A stretch of DNA of 6,959 nucleotides from the NCBI GenBank assembly GCA_041628815.1, contig JBFKOL010000235.1:1-6959 (forward strand), given 5' to 3'. The notes below the pieces were generated by a model that saw only the letters and a list, made by a program, of their open reading frames with translations, did not search any database and had not been told where the DNA came from. How positions within the stretch are numbered: the first letter of the stretch is position 1; every line of letters starts with the position of its first letter. Positions 1 through 6,322 of this stretch are shown in pieces. The stretch comes from JBFKOL01 sp041628815 (GTDB lineage: Bacteria; Bacteroidota; Bacteroidia; Chitinophagales; Saprospiraceae). The position numbers were made by a program, and so were the translations under genes.

Positions 1-1
1 G

Positions 2-286
2 AAAGGAACTGTTTCAAAATGTGACTTTTGTCCTGACGTAGTGAGGAAAGGAGAAATGCCACACTGTGTGACGGCATGTCCCAATGGGGTCTTTTATTTC
101 GGTGATGAAAATGAAGACACTGTATCCAATGGCGCAACTACAGTACGACTGAGCGAGTTACTTCGCGACAGATTTGGATACCGCTATCTGGAAGAATTGG
201 GTACCAAACCAAGGGTTTATTATCTCCCTCCGGTGAATCGGGCATTTCCATTTGAAGATGATGAAGAATCTGAAAGCGCTCATTAA
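2..286 (+). CDS. [4Fe-4S] ferredoxin-like electron-transfer subunit (PsrB/DmsB/TtrB type), C-terminal part
   Basis: The reading frame is open from the left edge, so this is the last 94 residues of a longer protein. A GTG at 41 is internal, not the start, because conserved cysteines lie before it. Visible residues 7-27 carry the motif C-x2-C-x11-C-x3-C-P (KCDFC, then HCVTACP), typical of the last cluster-binding block in iron-sulphur subunits of polysulphide, DMSO and tetrathionate reductase-like complexes. The following FGD and the tail segment LGTKPRVYYLPP also fit that family. Such subunits relay electrons between a periplasmic catalytic or haem subunit and a membrane quinone-reactive partner. 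The next gene, 10 bp downstream, encodes just such an NrfD-type partner, so the two are almost certainly co-transcribed and form a complex. The tail is acidic (FEDDEESE). The catalytic subunit is not in the window, so the substrate is unknown. Confidence 0.9.
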   Translation, partial: KGTVSKCDFCPDVVRKGEMPHCVTACPNGVFYFGDENEDTVSNGATTVRLSELLRDRFGYRYLEELGTKPRVYYLPPVNRAFPFEDDEESESAH

Positions 287-296
287 ATATTAACCA

Positions 297-1643
297 ATGA
301 ACAACAATGTATCGGACAAAAAACGGCTGGATGATTTCGTAACTGAACTGTTTCCAAGCAAGTTCAGCCGTATTGGAAAATTTTGGGTAGCTGGATTGGT
401 TTTGTTTACCCTATTAGGAATAGTCCTGTACATACAACAGCTGAGGCAGGGATTGTCTTTGACGGATATGACGGACTACACCACTTGGGGCATATATGTT
501 TCAAACTTTGTCTTTTTTGTAGCCATAAGCTTGGTAGGCTCTTTGATAAGCGCAATTTTAAAATTAACCGGTGCTGGGTGGCGTACGCCCCTGACCAGAT
601 TGGCAGAGATCATTGCGGTATCAGCTATACTTTTTGCGGGAATAGTCATTGTCATCGATATGGGTCGTCCCGACAGGATGCTCAATTTGATATTTCACGC
701 GAGAATTCAATCGCCAATTACTTGGGATGTAATCGTGATCAGTACCTATTTGGTTTTGAGTATATTATTTCTCTATCTACCACTTATCCCAGATTTTGCC
801 ATCATGCGTGACCGTTATCGAACAGGTCCCAGACTGCGAAAAATTTACAATGCACTATCTCTGAATTGGAAAAATAGTGATGAGCAAAACAGAATATTGA
901 ATCGTGCAATAACCATTATTGCCGTGCTGATTATACCGGTAGCTTTTGGTATACATACGGTTACCTCTTGGCTTTTTGCCACCACGTTTCGCCCGGGCTG
1001 GGACAGTTCCAATTTTGGACCTTATTTCGTATCCGGAGCCTTTATGGTTGGGGCGGCGGCAGTACTAAGTGGAATGTATATGTTTCGCAAATTCTATGAC
1101 TACGGTCACCACTTTACCGACAAGCATTTTGATTATATGTCAAGATTGCTGGTGTTGCTGTCTTTGATTTACTTGTATTTCAACATTAACGAGTATTTCG
1201 TCCCTGCCTATAAGATGAAAGGAGCTGAGGCCGTCCATCTCAACGAGTTGTTTTATGGATCTTCTGCTCCCATGTTTTGGTCGGTTCAAATCTTTGGTAT
1301 GGTGATTCCTATAATACTCCTACTTTTTAGTAAGTATCGGAAACCTTTACCCGCCTTTATTATTTCGGTGATTGTTATTGTAGGCGCCTGGTTTAAACGA
1401 TTTCTAATAGTGGTTCCAACACTGGCGCATCCGCTAATACCGTCGGATAAAATTCCTGGTGAATCACTACATTATATGCCTACCTTACCAGAATGGTTTA
1501 TTACCATTGGAACCCTTACCGGTGCATTATTGGTAATTACCATATTAGTGCGCTACCTGCCGGTAGTACCCATTGTTGAATCAGCCCACGACTTTGGTTA
1601 TGATACAAATGAACTATTTGACAATAAAGAAGCTGATAAATAA
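297..1643 (+). CDS. nrfD: NrfD/PsrC-family quinone-reactive integral membrane subunit
   Basis: A 448-residue protein with about ten hydrophobic segments (roughly 30-47, 66-88, 103-121, 143-163, 205-228, 241-263, 281-300, 325-345, 350-372, 400-420). Family-like motifs include WGIYVSNFVFF (64-74), DMGRPDRMLNLI (121-132) with SPITWD (139-144), and NINEYFVPAY (296-305) in a later helix. NrfD/PsrC proteins lack cofactors themselves and oxidise or reduce quinone in the membrane, passing electrons to or from an attached [4Fe-4S] subunit, here encoded 10 bp upstream. The start at 297 gives a short polar N-terminus before the first helix; no clear Shine-Dalgarno sequence is seen, as is usual in Bacteroidota. 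NrfD is used as a family label; nothing shows that this complex takes part in nitrite reduction. Alternatives include an alternative complex III ActC-like or DsrP-like role, and the direction of electron flow cannot be read from sequence. Confidence 0.9.
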   Translation: MNNNVSDKKRLDDFVTELFPSKFSRIGKFWVAGLVLFTLLGIVLYIQQLRQGLSLTDMTDYTTWGIYVSNFVFFVAISLVGSLISAILKLTGAGWRTPLTRLAEIIAVSAILFAGIVIVIDMGRPDRMLNLIFHARIQSPITWDVIVISTYLVLSILFLYLPLIPDFAIMRDRYRTGPRLRKIYNALSLNWKNSDEQNRILNRAITIIAVLIIPVAFGIHTVTSWLFATTFRPGWDSSNFGPYFVSGAFMVGAAAVLSGMYMFRKFYDYGHHFTDKHFDYMSRLLVLLSLIYLYFNINEYFVPAYKMKGAEAVHLNELFYGSSAPMFWSVQIFGMVIPIILLLFSKYRKPLPAFIISVIVIVGAWFKRFLIVVPTLAHPLIPSDKIPGESLHYMPTLPEWFITIGTLTGALLVITILVRYLPVVPIVESAHDFGYDTNELFDNKEADK

Positions 1644-1650
1644 TGCATTT

Positions 1651-2526
1651 ATGAGACCTACGATATGTTCTTTAACAATTCTCTTCATTTTTTTATGTAT
1701 ATCGCCATCCTCATTTGCGCAGGAAAACGAAGAAGTTGAAAAATTAAATGCCAGATTGAGTCTTGTGTTTGTCAATGACAATTCAAGTCCGAAATTGGTT
1801 TCAGAGGTTAAAGCTCGCATTGATCGGGTCTACGTAGGGATGGAGAATGTGAAAGTTGATTTTTACATAGGAGAGATTTCTGAGGGTACTTATATCGGTA
1901 GTCAGACTACCAATGAAAATGGTGTGGCAAATTTTTCTATACCAGAAGAAATGGGTCCAATCTTGGACACGATGGCGGTCTACTCTTTTGCCGCTGCGAT
2001 AACGGATGACTCACAAGTGAACGATGATGAAGAGTTCATTGAGGTCGTACGGAGCAAAATCGAATTAATATTAGAAGAAATAGATTCAATTAAAACAATA
2101 AAATTTTTCGTTGGACGATATAATGGAGAAGGTATTTCTCCAGTAGAGGATGTTGAGGGAGGAATCTTTATAAAGAGACTTTTTGGTTTGCTTCCTCTGG
2201 TTGAATACGAGTATACAGATAGCGAAGGATTTATTTATGCTGAATTTCCAGAAGATTTAAAGGGAGACAGAATGGGTAATGTAACAATAGTCGGCAAGGC
2301 AGAGGATACCGATGAGTTTGGCACTTTGATTGCCTCAGAAACGATTGCCTGGGGATTGCCTTTGGAGGTGATAGACTATTCAGAAGTGAGGGAATTGTGG
2401 TCTCCTGCTGAAAACGCTCCATTGTATCTAGTCATTACGGTGAGTGTGATGGTCCTTGGGATATGGGGATGTATAGCATATTTGATTCGACAGGTATTAA
2501 AAATACGACGATTAGGAAGAGCTTAA
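1651..2526 (+). CDS. exported, C-terminally membrane-anchored protein with two similar beta-type segments, function unknown
   Basis: No named family is recognised. The start at 1651 is chosen because it begins a clean signal peptide (MRPTICSLTILFIFLCISPSS, likely cleavage after FA near residue 23) and lies 7 bp after the nrfD stop. The frame is open further upstream, with ATGs at 1573 and 1609, but those would overlap nrfD and bury the signal peptide. The mature protein is 291 residues less the signal. Two stretches resemble each other: KVDFYIG...TNENGVANFSIPEEM (68-101) and IKFFVGR...TDSEGFIYAEFPEDL (150-203). Both follow the pattern of bacterial Ig-like or transthyretin-like domains, in which a T-(D/N)-x-x-G turn precedes a beta strand ending in Pro. 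Residues 257-279 form one transmembrane helix followed by KIRRLGR, so the bulk should face the periplasm. Lying between nrfD and a cytochrome c gene, it may be a scaffold or docking subunit of that complex; this is inference. Confidence 0.75.
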   Translation: MRPTICSLTILFIFLCISPSSFAQENEEVEKLNARLSLVFVNDNSSPKLVSEVKARIDRVYVGMENVKVDFYIGEISEGTYIGSQTTNENGVANFSIPEEMGPILDTMAVYSFAAAITDDSQVNDDEEFIEVVRSKIELILEEIDSIKTIKFFVGRYNGEGISPVEDVEGGIFIKRLFGLLPLVEYEYTDSEGFIYAEFPEDLKGDRMGNVTIVGKAEDTDEFGTLIASETIAWGLPLEVIDYSEVRELWSPAENAPLYLVITVSVMVLGIWGCIAYLIRQVLKIRRLGRA

Positions 2527-2549
2527 AATTCTGTTAATCTGATGCTGCA

Positions 2550-2577
2550 ATTGTTACAATCGGCATTGATGTACATC
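2550..2577. promoter_or_regulatory. two small palindromes in the gap before the monohaem cytochrome gene
   Basis: The 76-bp gap between the anchored protein and the cytochrome gene is much longer than the other spacings in this run. It holds ATTGT-T-ACAAT at 2550-2560 and the perfect 10-bp palindrome GATGTACATC at 2568-2577, which ends 25 bp before the cytochrome start. They could be operator half-sites or part of the 5' leader of a separate cytochrome transcript. No regulator motif is recognised, and short palindromes arise by chance in AT-rich DNA. Confidence 0.25.
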
Positions 2578-2602
2578 TAAATAAGTGTAAAAACATTCAA
2601 TT

Positions 2603-3001
2603 ATGAAACTTCAGACTTTAATGGTAATTGCTTTTGGAATTATCCTTTCATTCGCATTTACGACAAATGATTTCCAGGACGTATGGGAAGTTCCGGCTAA
2701 ATACGAGAAAATGAAAAATCCTCAGGCATCCAATGGTGAATCCCTGAAAATAGGAAAACAGCTCTGGAACAAGCATTGTGGATCTTGCCATGGAAAAGAG
2801 GGATTGGGCGATGGCTCTAAAGCCGCTCAGCTCGACACTCCTTGTGGTGATTTTACAACTGCTGAATTCCAAGCCCAAAGTGATGGAGCCCTATTTTATA
2901 AAACGATTGAGGGGAGAGGCGATATGCCGAGCTTCCAGAAGAAAATTCCATACGAAGAAGATATTTGGCACTTGGTAAATTTCATGCGCACATTGGAATA
3001 A
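2603..3001 (+). CDS. small periplasmic monohaem cytochrome c (class I type)
   Basis: A 132-residue protein with an N-terminal hydrophobic export segment (residues 4-20, LQTLMVIAFGIILSFAF), which could be a cleaved signal peptide or an uncleaved anchor. The single haem-binding motif is CGSCH at 59-63, followed by GKEGLGDG, the usual turn after the haem site in class I cytochromes. Met108 in GRGDMPSF is the likely sixth ligand, and the C-terminal helix DIWHLVNFMRTL closes the fold. There is an extra cysteine at 81 (DTPCGDF). The size, about 110 mature residues, is normal for this class. As the last gene of the plus-strand run, it is the natural electron carrier between the Fe-S/NrfD complex and another redox partner. 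Haem attachment would need a System II apparatus, part of which (CcsA) is encoded at the right edge of the window. The start at 2603 fits the export segment. Confidence 0.92.
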   Translation: MKLQTLMVIAFGIILSFAFTTNDFQDVWEVPAKYEKMKNPQASNGESLKIGKQLWNKHCGSCHGKEGLGDGSKAAQLDTPCGDFTTAEFQAQSDGALFYKTIEGRGDMPSFQKKIPYEEDIWHLVNFMRTLE

Positions 3002-3038
3002 ATCATTATTCCTGTGCTTTAGAAAAATTAAGCTGAAT

Positions 3039-3070
3039 GGCCTGGTGATAAATTACACCAGGCCTTTTTT
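3039..3070 (+). terminator. Rho-independent terminator of the plus-strand gene run
   Basis: A perfect 9-bp GC-rich stem (GGCCTGGTG 3039-3047 with CACCAGGCC 3056-3064) has an 8-nt loop and six Ts directly after it. It begins 37 bp past the cytochrome stop and closes the plus-strand run. Confidence 0.92.
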
Positions 3071-3525
3071 CTTTGTCTGTAAGTCCCTTTATTCAGAACA
3101 TCATAGTCTCACCACCTGAGAGCCGAAACTTCCATGTCTTGTTTAAATCACATATCGGAAGTAGATCTTCATCAACAAAAAGGACCAAACCAAAGATAAA
3201 CTGGCCAATTAATTTAGGTTTTATGGGTTGTTGTTACAGTTATATGGCGATTTGAACTGCCTTCCCGCTTACACCCTTTATACCGAAGCATAGAATCATT
3301 GGCCTTAGTAAAATCCCTCATAAATGAACATTTACTGCTTCTTTTACAGGGGGATGAAATCGTTAATCAGCATTATTTGAGAGTATGCATGTCCTAAAGG
3401 GTGAAAAGGATAATGAGCAGAAAACACATTTCTCTACATTGAATGAAGGGACGTAGGTTAATCTTCCTATATCATTACCAATAAAATATGGGTGGTGCGT
3501 GGGAATGTTGCTTCGTCAAAACCAA
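3071..3525. other. non-coding gap between convergent transcription units
   Basis: No supported gene is seen here on either strand. A short open frame at 3073-3255 starts only 3 bp after the terminator T-run and has no recognisable motif, so it is not called. Minor structures are a 14-bp palindrome TAAATG-AA-CATTTA at 3321-3334, and CACCCTTTA at 3272-3280, which is the inverse complement of TAAAGGGTG at 3395-3403. No tRNA, IS ends or CRISPR repeats were recognised. Confidence 0.5.
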
Positions 3526-3557
3526 ATAAAAAAGGGCTTGATGAAGCCCTTTTTTAT
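3526..3557 (-). terminator. bidirectional Rho-independent terminator, mainly for the minus-strand beta-barrel gene
   Basis: A perfect 14-bp stem (3526-3539 with 3544-3557) surrounds the 4-nt loop GATG. The GC core is GGGCTT/AAGCCC, flanked by six As on the left and six Ts on the right, so it can end transcription in either direction. It lies 60 bp past the stop of the minus-strand beta-barrel gene. The plus-strand run already has its own terminator, so this one probably serves the minus strand and also catches plus-strand read-through. Confidence 0.9.
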
Positions 3558-3617
3558 TTCTGAAGTTCAGTTGGTCAATAAGTTCTTAGGTATCGAATCC
3601 AAATAAGATAAAGTCGA

Positions 3618-4493
3618 TTAAAAATTCCAAAGCCTGGTGATATTGAATCCGATAAGAATTTGATTGTCGCCGAAACTGTTCTGATTCAGTATATGATTGT
3701 ATTGCGGTATAAGACTCTGATAATTGCCCACAAAAATCTGAAAAGCATGGGAGCTTGTGTTAAATTCAAATCCAAATGCGAGGTTGTGTTTGGGATCATT
3801 TAGATCATGTTCTGTCAGCGGGATATCTGTACTCACAATGATCCCCATCGTATCGCTCAGGCCAATCCTGGCCATGGTGGAAATGGCGAAGTGGTTGTTA
3901 TTCATGAATCCTATCAATTCACCATTTGCGTCGAAGACTCGATCGGGAAAATTGAACCATGAAAAACTCGGGGCGATTTGTAATGCAAAACGATCGGAGA
4001 ATTTCCTGGCGACCATCAATTGGTTAAAATAGGAAAAACGGTCGGAAGTCTCTTCGAAGAGGTCAAAATCCCTGGAGTCGAGGCCTGCTACGGCGTAATA
4101 CGTTAGGGATATAGGAAAACTATCGTCCATTTTCTGTTTTACAATGGCGTATTTCGCGCTGAAGTCCCAAAGCTTTCTTTCCTTGGTAATTCCCATGCCC
4201 AATTGAAGTTTATCGATCGGCACATAGACAAATCCCAAGCGAATGTTGGAAGGTGCGGCCAAACCGAAATAGTCTTCATAGCCGTTGTTCCATGTGCCGA
4301 AGCGATGCTGTATATCCCATTCAAAGGTTTTTTGAAAAGGTACGTCGACGGTTTGGTTGTCTATTAGCCATATGCTCTCAAACGTATTTCGTACAGGTCG
4401 AGGAGGCGCTTCATCTTGGGAATAGCTCGTTAGAGGAATAACCAAGAGAAGGGGCATTAAACACATAATAGATTTCATCACTGGGTTCATCAT
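3618..4493 (-). CDS. DUF5777-family outer-membrane beta-barrel protein
   Basis: The protein is recognised as DUF5777-like from TFESIWLIDNQTVDVP just after the signal peptide, then IQHRFG, the APSNIRLGF block and ITKERKLWDFSAKYA. It is built of alternating amphipathic strands and ends in a typical C-terminal barrel residue (IGFNITRLWNF, final Phe). The DUF5777 family is uncharacterised. Start choice: the frame is open to an ATG at 4523, but the export signal MKSIMCLMPLLLVIPLTSYSQ begins at 4478 and tandem ATGs lie at 4493 and 4490. 4493 is used here (291 residues); 4490 and 4478 are equally plausible, and the ATG at 4523 would put an odd polar extension before the signal. Upstream on the same strand, 126 bp away, is a hexahaem cytochrome lipoprotein, with a terminator hairpin between them. 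A link to electron transport is suggested only by this neighbourhood. At about 270 mature residues it is much smaller than MtrB-type cytochrome porins. Confidence 0.8.
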   Translation of the reverse strand: MMNPVMKSIMCLMPLLLVIPLTSYSQDEAPPRPVRNTFESIWLIDNQTVDVPFQKTFEWDIQHRFGTWNNGYEDYFGLAAPSNIRLGFVYVPIDKLQLGMGITKERKLWDFSAKYAIVKQKMDDSFPISLTYYAVAGLDSRDFDLFEETSDRFSYFNQLMVARKFSDRFALQIAPSFSWFNFPDRVFDANGELIGFMNNNHFAISTMARIGLSDTMGIIVSTDIPLTEHDLNDPKHNLAFGFEFNTSSHAFQIFVGNYQSLIPQYNHILNQNSFGDNQILIGFNITRLWNF

Positions 4494-4545
4494 TGTAAAT
4501 GGTTTGATATGAAGCAATTGCATGCTGATTATTGTATGTATAAAA

Positions 4546-4577
4546 TTAAAAGAGCCTCACTTAGGAGGCTCTTTTAA
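4546..4577 (-). terminator. Rho-independent terminator after the hexahaem cytochrome gene
   Basis: A perfect 13-bp stem (4546-4558 with 4565-4577) has a 6-nt loop and the core GAGCCTC/GAGGCTC. Read on the minus strand, the core is followed by TTTTAATTTTA. It begins 42 bp after the hexahaem cytochrome stop and ends only 52 bp before the chosen beta-barrel start. The barrel gene therefore needs a promoter packed into or around this hairpin, or depends on read-through. Confidence 0.85.
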
Positions 4578-4619
4578 GCGTATGATTCTTCACACCTGAC
4601 GTGATGATTTATATCAATT

Positions 4620-5687
4620 TTATTCTAATGCTGCGATTGTATTCCGCAGAAGGGTCCTGGCGTATTTTGCATTGTGAACACCTTTACTCTGATCTTCAAG
4701 AACATATTTGTAGTTCCAGAGGGCGCCTACTTGCAACGCATCCCATGTTCCTCTTACTGAAGATTCCCGGTTGGAGCTGCTCAATATCCCTATTTCGATG
4801 AGTTTATCACCGAGCTCAGTCATGAGTTCGTCGATCCCAGCTTGAGTCGAAGCCACCAGGGCGACAAGAGCATCCTCGTCATCATGACATTGTACACATC
4901 CATTGGTATTCAACTCACCATCTTCAGATTCAACCCTAAAAGTGTGGCCGCCGGCAGCTCTTCCGTCTGCTACTTCGGCCATATGACAAGTAATACATGC
5001 ATCCGCAACCAACGAAGTGTGTGATGAATTGCTATACCCATCTCCAATTTCATAGGCGCCTTCGCCATTAAACATGGCTCCCTGAGCACCATGGTGCGGG
5101 CCATATCGGCTACTTGTGATCTCTAACATTCCCGTTTCTCCAACTTCAGGTATGGCTGGGCTTGGTACCCTGGGTTGATGGCAGATGACACACTGATTAC
5201 CTTTTCCGACGTCTACCGTTGCACCCCCTACCCATAAGGTCACAGGATCAGACCACGTGAACGCCCAGTCGGCATCGGTGTAGGTCGTATGAATTTGGTG
5301 ACACGTGTAACAGTTTTGAGGAAGTGGGTCTACGACATCCATGGTGGCCTGAGTACCGCCATCTGCTATCCTGTCAAGGAATCCCTGACTGGTGTGACAA
5401 CCGGCACACCTGGCTGCATTTCTCTCGTAACGACCGCCTAATGCATGGATGGAGTTTTCCCATTGAAACATCTTAGCCGTGATCAATTGGTTGTTTCCAT
5501 GACAGTCGACACAGTTTTCTGCACCATTCTGACCGTCCTGGCCATTCAGACCAGCGGGACCGGAAGGACCAGCAGGACCGGCAGGACCAGCAGGACCAAC
5601 AGGACCAATGTCCCCTTCACAACCAATAAAAGCGAAAATCAATAAAATCGCGGCAACCCGGCACGCTTGTGTGAGGATCTTTTTCAT
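4620..5687 (-). CDS. hexahaem c-type cytochrome lipoprotein with N-terminal collagen-like stalk
   Basis: A 355-residue protein. Residues 1-22 are a lipoprotein signal with lipobox FIGC, Cys23 being the lipidated residue. Residues 25-57 are eleven unbroken Gly-X-Y triplets, mostly GPA, running straight into the first haem motif. Six CXXCH motifs follow: 59-63, 94-98, 126-130, 166-170, 231-235 and 264-268. Seven further histidines (81, 133, 198, 199, 223, 248, 338) are enough to supply a distal ligand for each haem. The C-terminal part (273-355) is helical and contains KGVHNAKYARTLL, a segment known from NrfA-like and related multihaem cytochromes, where its His ligates a haem. The likely role is electron transfer or an oxidoreductase activity outside the inner membrane; no substrate can be assigned. 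The lipid anchor plus stalk suggests a protein held away from the membrane. The downstream neighbour on this strand is a beta-barrel gene, and ccsA lies upstream. The MKK start at 5687 is unambiguous. Confidence 0.9.
   Translation of the reverse strand: MKKILTQACRVAAILLIFAFIGCEGDIGPVGPAGPAGPAGPSGPAGLNGQDGQNGAENCVDCHGNNQLITAKMFQWENSIHALGGRYERNAARCAGCHTSQGFLDRIADGGTQATMDVVDPLPQNCYTCHQIHTTYTDADWAFTWSDPVTLWVGGATVDVGKGNQCVICHQPRVPSPAIPEVGETGMLEITSSRYGPHHGAQGAMFNGEGAYEIGDGYSNSSHTSLVADACITCHMAEVADGRAAGGHTFRVESEDGELNTNGCVQCHDDEDALVALVASTQAGIDELMTELGDKLIEIGILSSSNRESSVRGTWDALQVGALWNYKYVLEDQSKGVHNAKYARTLLRNTIAALE
5517..5615 (-). repeat. collagen-like Gly-X-Y coding repeat
   Basis: These bases encode residues 25-57 of the hexahaem lipoprotein: eleven consecutive Gly-X-Y triplets. 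The central part (about 5553-5606) is a degenerate 9-bp tandem repeat of the GGACCAGCA type on the plus strand. Third-position differences between units show that it is an evolved coding repeat, not a recent perfect expansion. The last two or three triplets (LNG, QDG, QNG) have drifted from the GPA pattern and lead into haem motif 1. Confidence 0.9.
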
Positions 5688-5777
5688 CGTTTAAAATTTA
5701 TACGTTCCAAAATTCAACGAAATATAGAATTTTCTTAGGGCATAAAAAAAGGTATTTCCATTGAGGATTTGTATGCT

Positions 5778-5797
5778 CATTGTCATCCGTGATAATG
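5778..5797. promoter_or_regulatory. candidate operator upstream of the hexahaem cytochrome gene
   Basis: CATTGTCA-TCCG-TGATAATG is an inverted repeat with 7 of 8 positions matching. It lies 91-110 bp upstream of the hexahaem start. Read as TTGTC-N6-GATAA, it has the size and symmetry of a CRP/FNR-superfamily site but is not a canonical FNR (TTGAT-N4-ATCAA) or CRP box. Redox or oxygen control would make sense for a respiratory cytochrome; this is inference. Confidence 0.35.
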
Positions 5798-6322
5798 ATT
5801 AATATCAGACTCTTCTTTACAATTTGCCTCTGATCATATTATGAAGTTTACTAAAGTATGGATAATCGGCGTTGTGCATTTTATGCAATCAACGTAAAAG
5901 CCGTATACGCAGGTGTTTTTAAAGTGCTAACCATAGTTCTTTCTTCCAAAAATGGCTATGCAATACCTGAAGAAAAATTCATTTGCAGATCACACCAAGG
6001 ATACTATAGAAGTATATTAAGACCTGATTATCTTATTAATAGATTTATTAAAAGCGCCAATTATTCTGGTCACGTTGAAATGATATGCTTGCATTCATAC
6101 AATATGTCTGATTGAAAATTGTTGGATCGAATGCCAATATTATAAACAAAATTTATTGGCAAAACTCATAAGTAGGTAAGTGAATAATGCTTCTTAAAGT
6201 CAGTAATCTGGCATTATTGGTTTTACACTTCTCCAGGGTATATGAATACCTCAGCTTATGACATAAGTATTTTGACAATGGTGAATTAAATCACTGTCGG
6301 TCAAGCTATCAACGAATATTGA
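5798..6322. other. long gap between ccsA and the hexahaem gene, no supported gene
   Basis: No convincing coding region was found. An 85-codon open frame on the plus strand (5858-6115) lacks any recognised motif, signal or ribosome binding site and runs against its neighbours, so it is not called. Two structures stand out: a hairpin TGCCAATA/TATTGGCA (6132-6139 with 6154-6161, 14-nt loop) and the palindrome CTTATG-A-CATAAG (6255-6267). No clear T-tailed terminator for ccsA was seen on the minus strand. The region is visibly AT-rich. Confidence 0.4.

Noticed and set aside
1573..1650. Longer N-terminus for the anchored protein, overlapping nrfD
   Set aside because: The extension has no signal-like character and overlaps the nrfD coding region, while the ATG at 1651 begins a clean signal peptide just after the nrfD stop.
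3073..3255. 60-codon plus-strand open frame
   Set aside because: Starts 3 bp after a strong terminator T-run, has no recognisable features and is short enough to occur by chance.
3272..3403. 9-bp inverted repeat (CACCCTTTA / TAAAGGGTG) considered as ends of a small mobile element
   Set aside because: No flanking target duplication or transposase remnant was seen, and a 9-bp match across this distance can arise by chance.
4494..4523. N-terminal extension of the barrel protein from the ATG at 4523
   Set aside because: It would put ten extra residues before a good signal peptide that begins with tandem ATGs at 4493 and 4490; the later starts fit export better.
5553..5606. 9-bp tandem repeat considered as a phase-variation tract
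   Set aside because: The unit is a multiple of three, so length changes would keep the frame; it can alter stalk length but not switch the gene off by frameshift. The units also differ from one another.
5445..5645. Plus-strand open frame with RTSRTGRTS repeats
   Set aside because: It is the antisense shadow of the collagen-like coding repeat of the hexahaem gene.
5858..6115. 85-codon plus-strand open frame in the gap upstream of the hexahaem gene
   Set aside because: No recognisable motif, signal peptide or ribosome binding site, odd composition, and orientation against both neighbours; most likely chance in an AT-rich gap.
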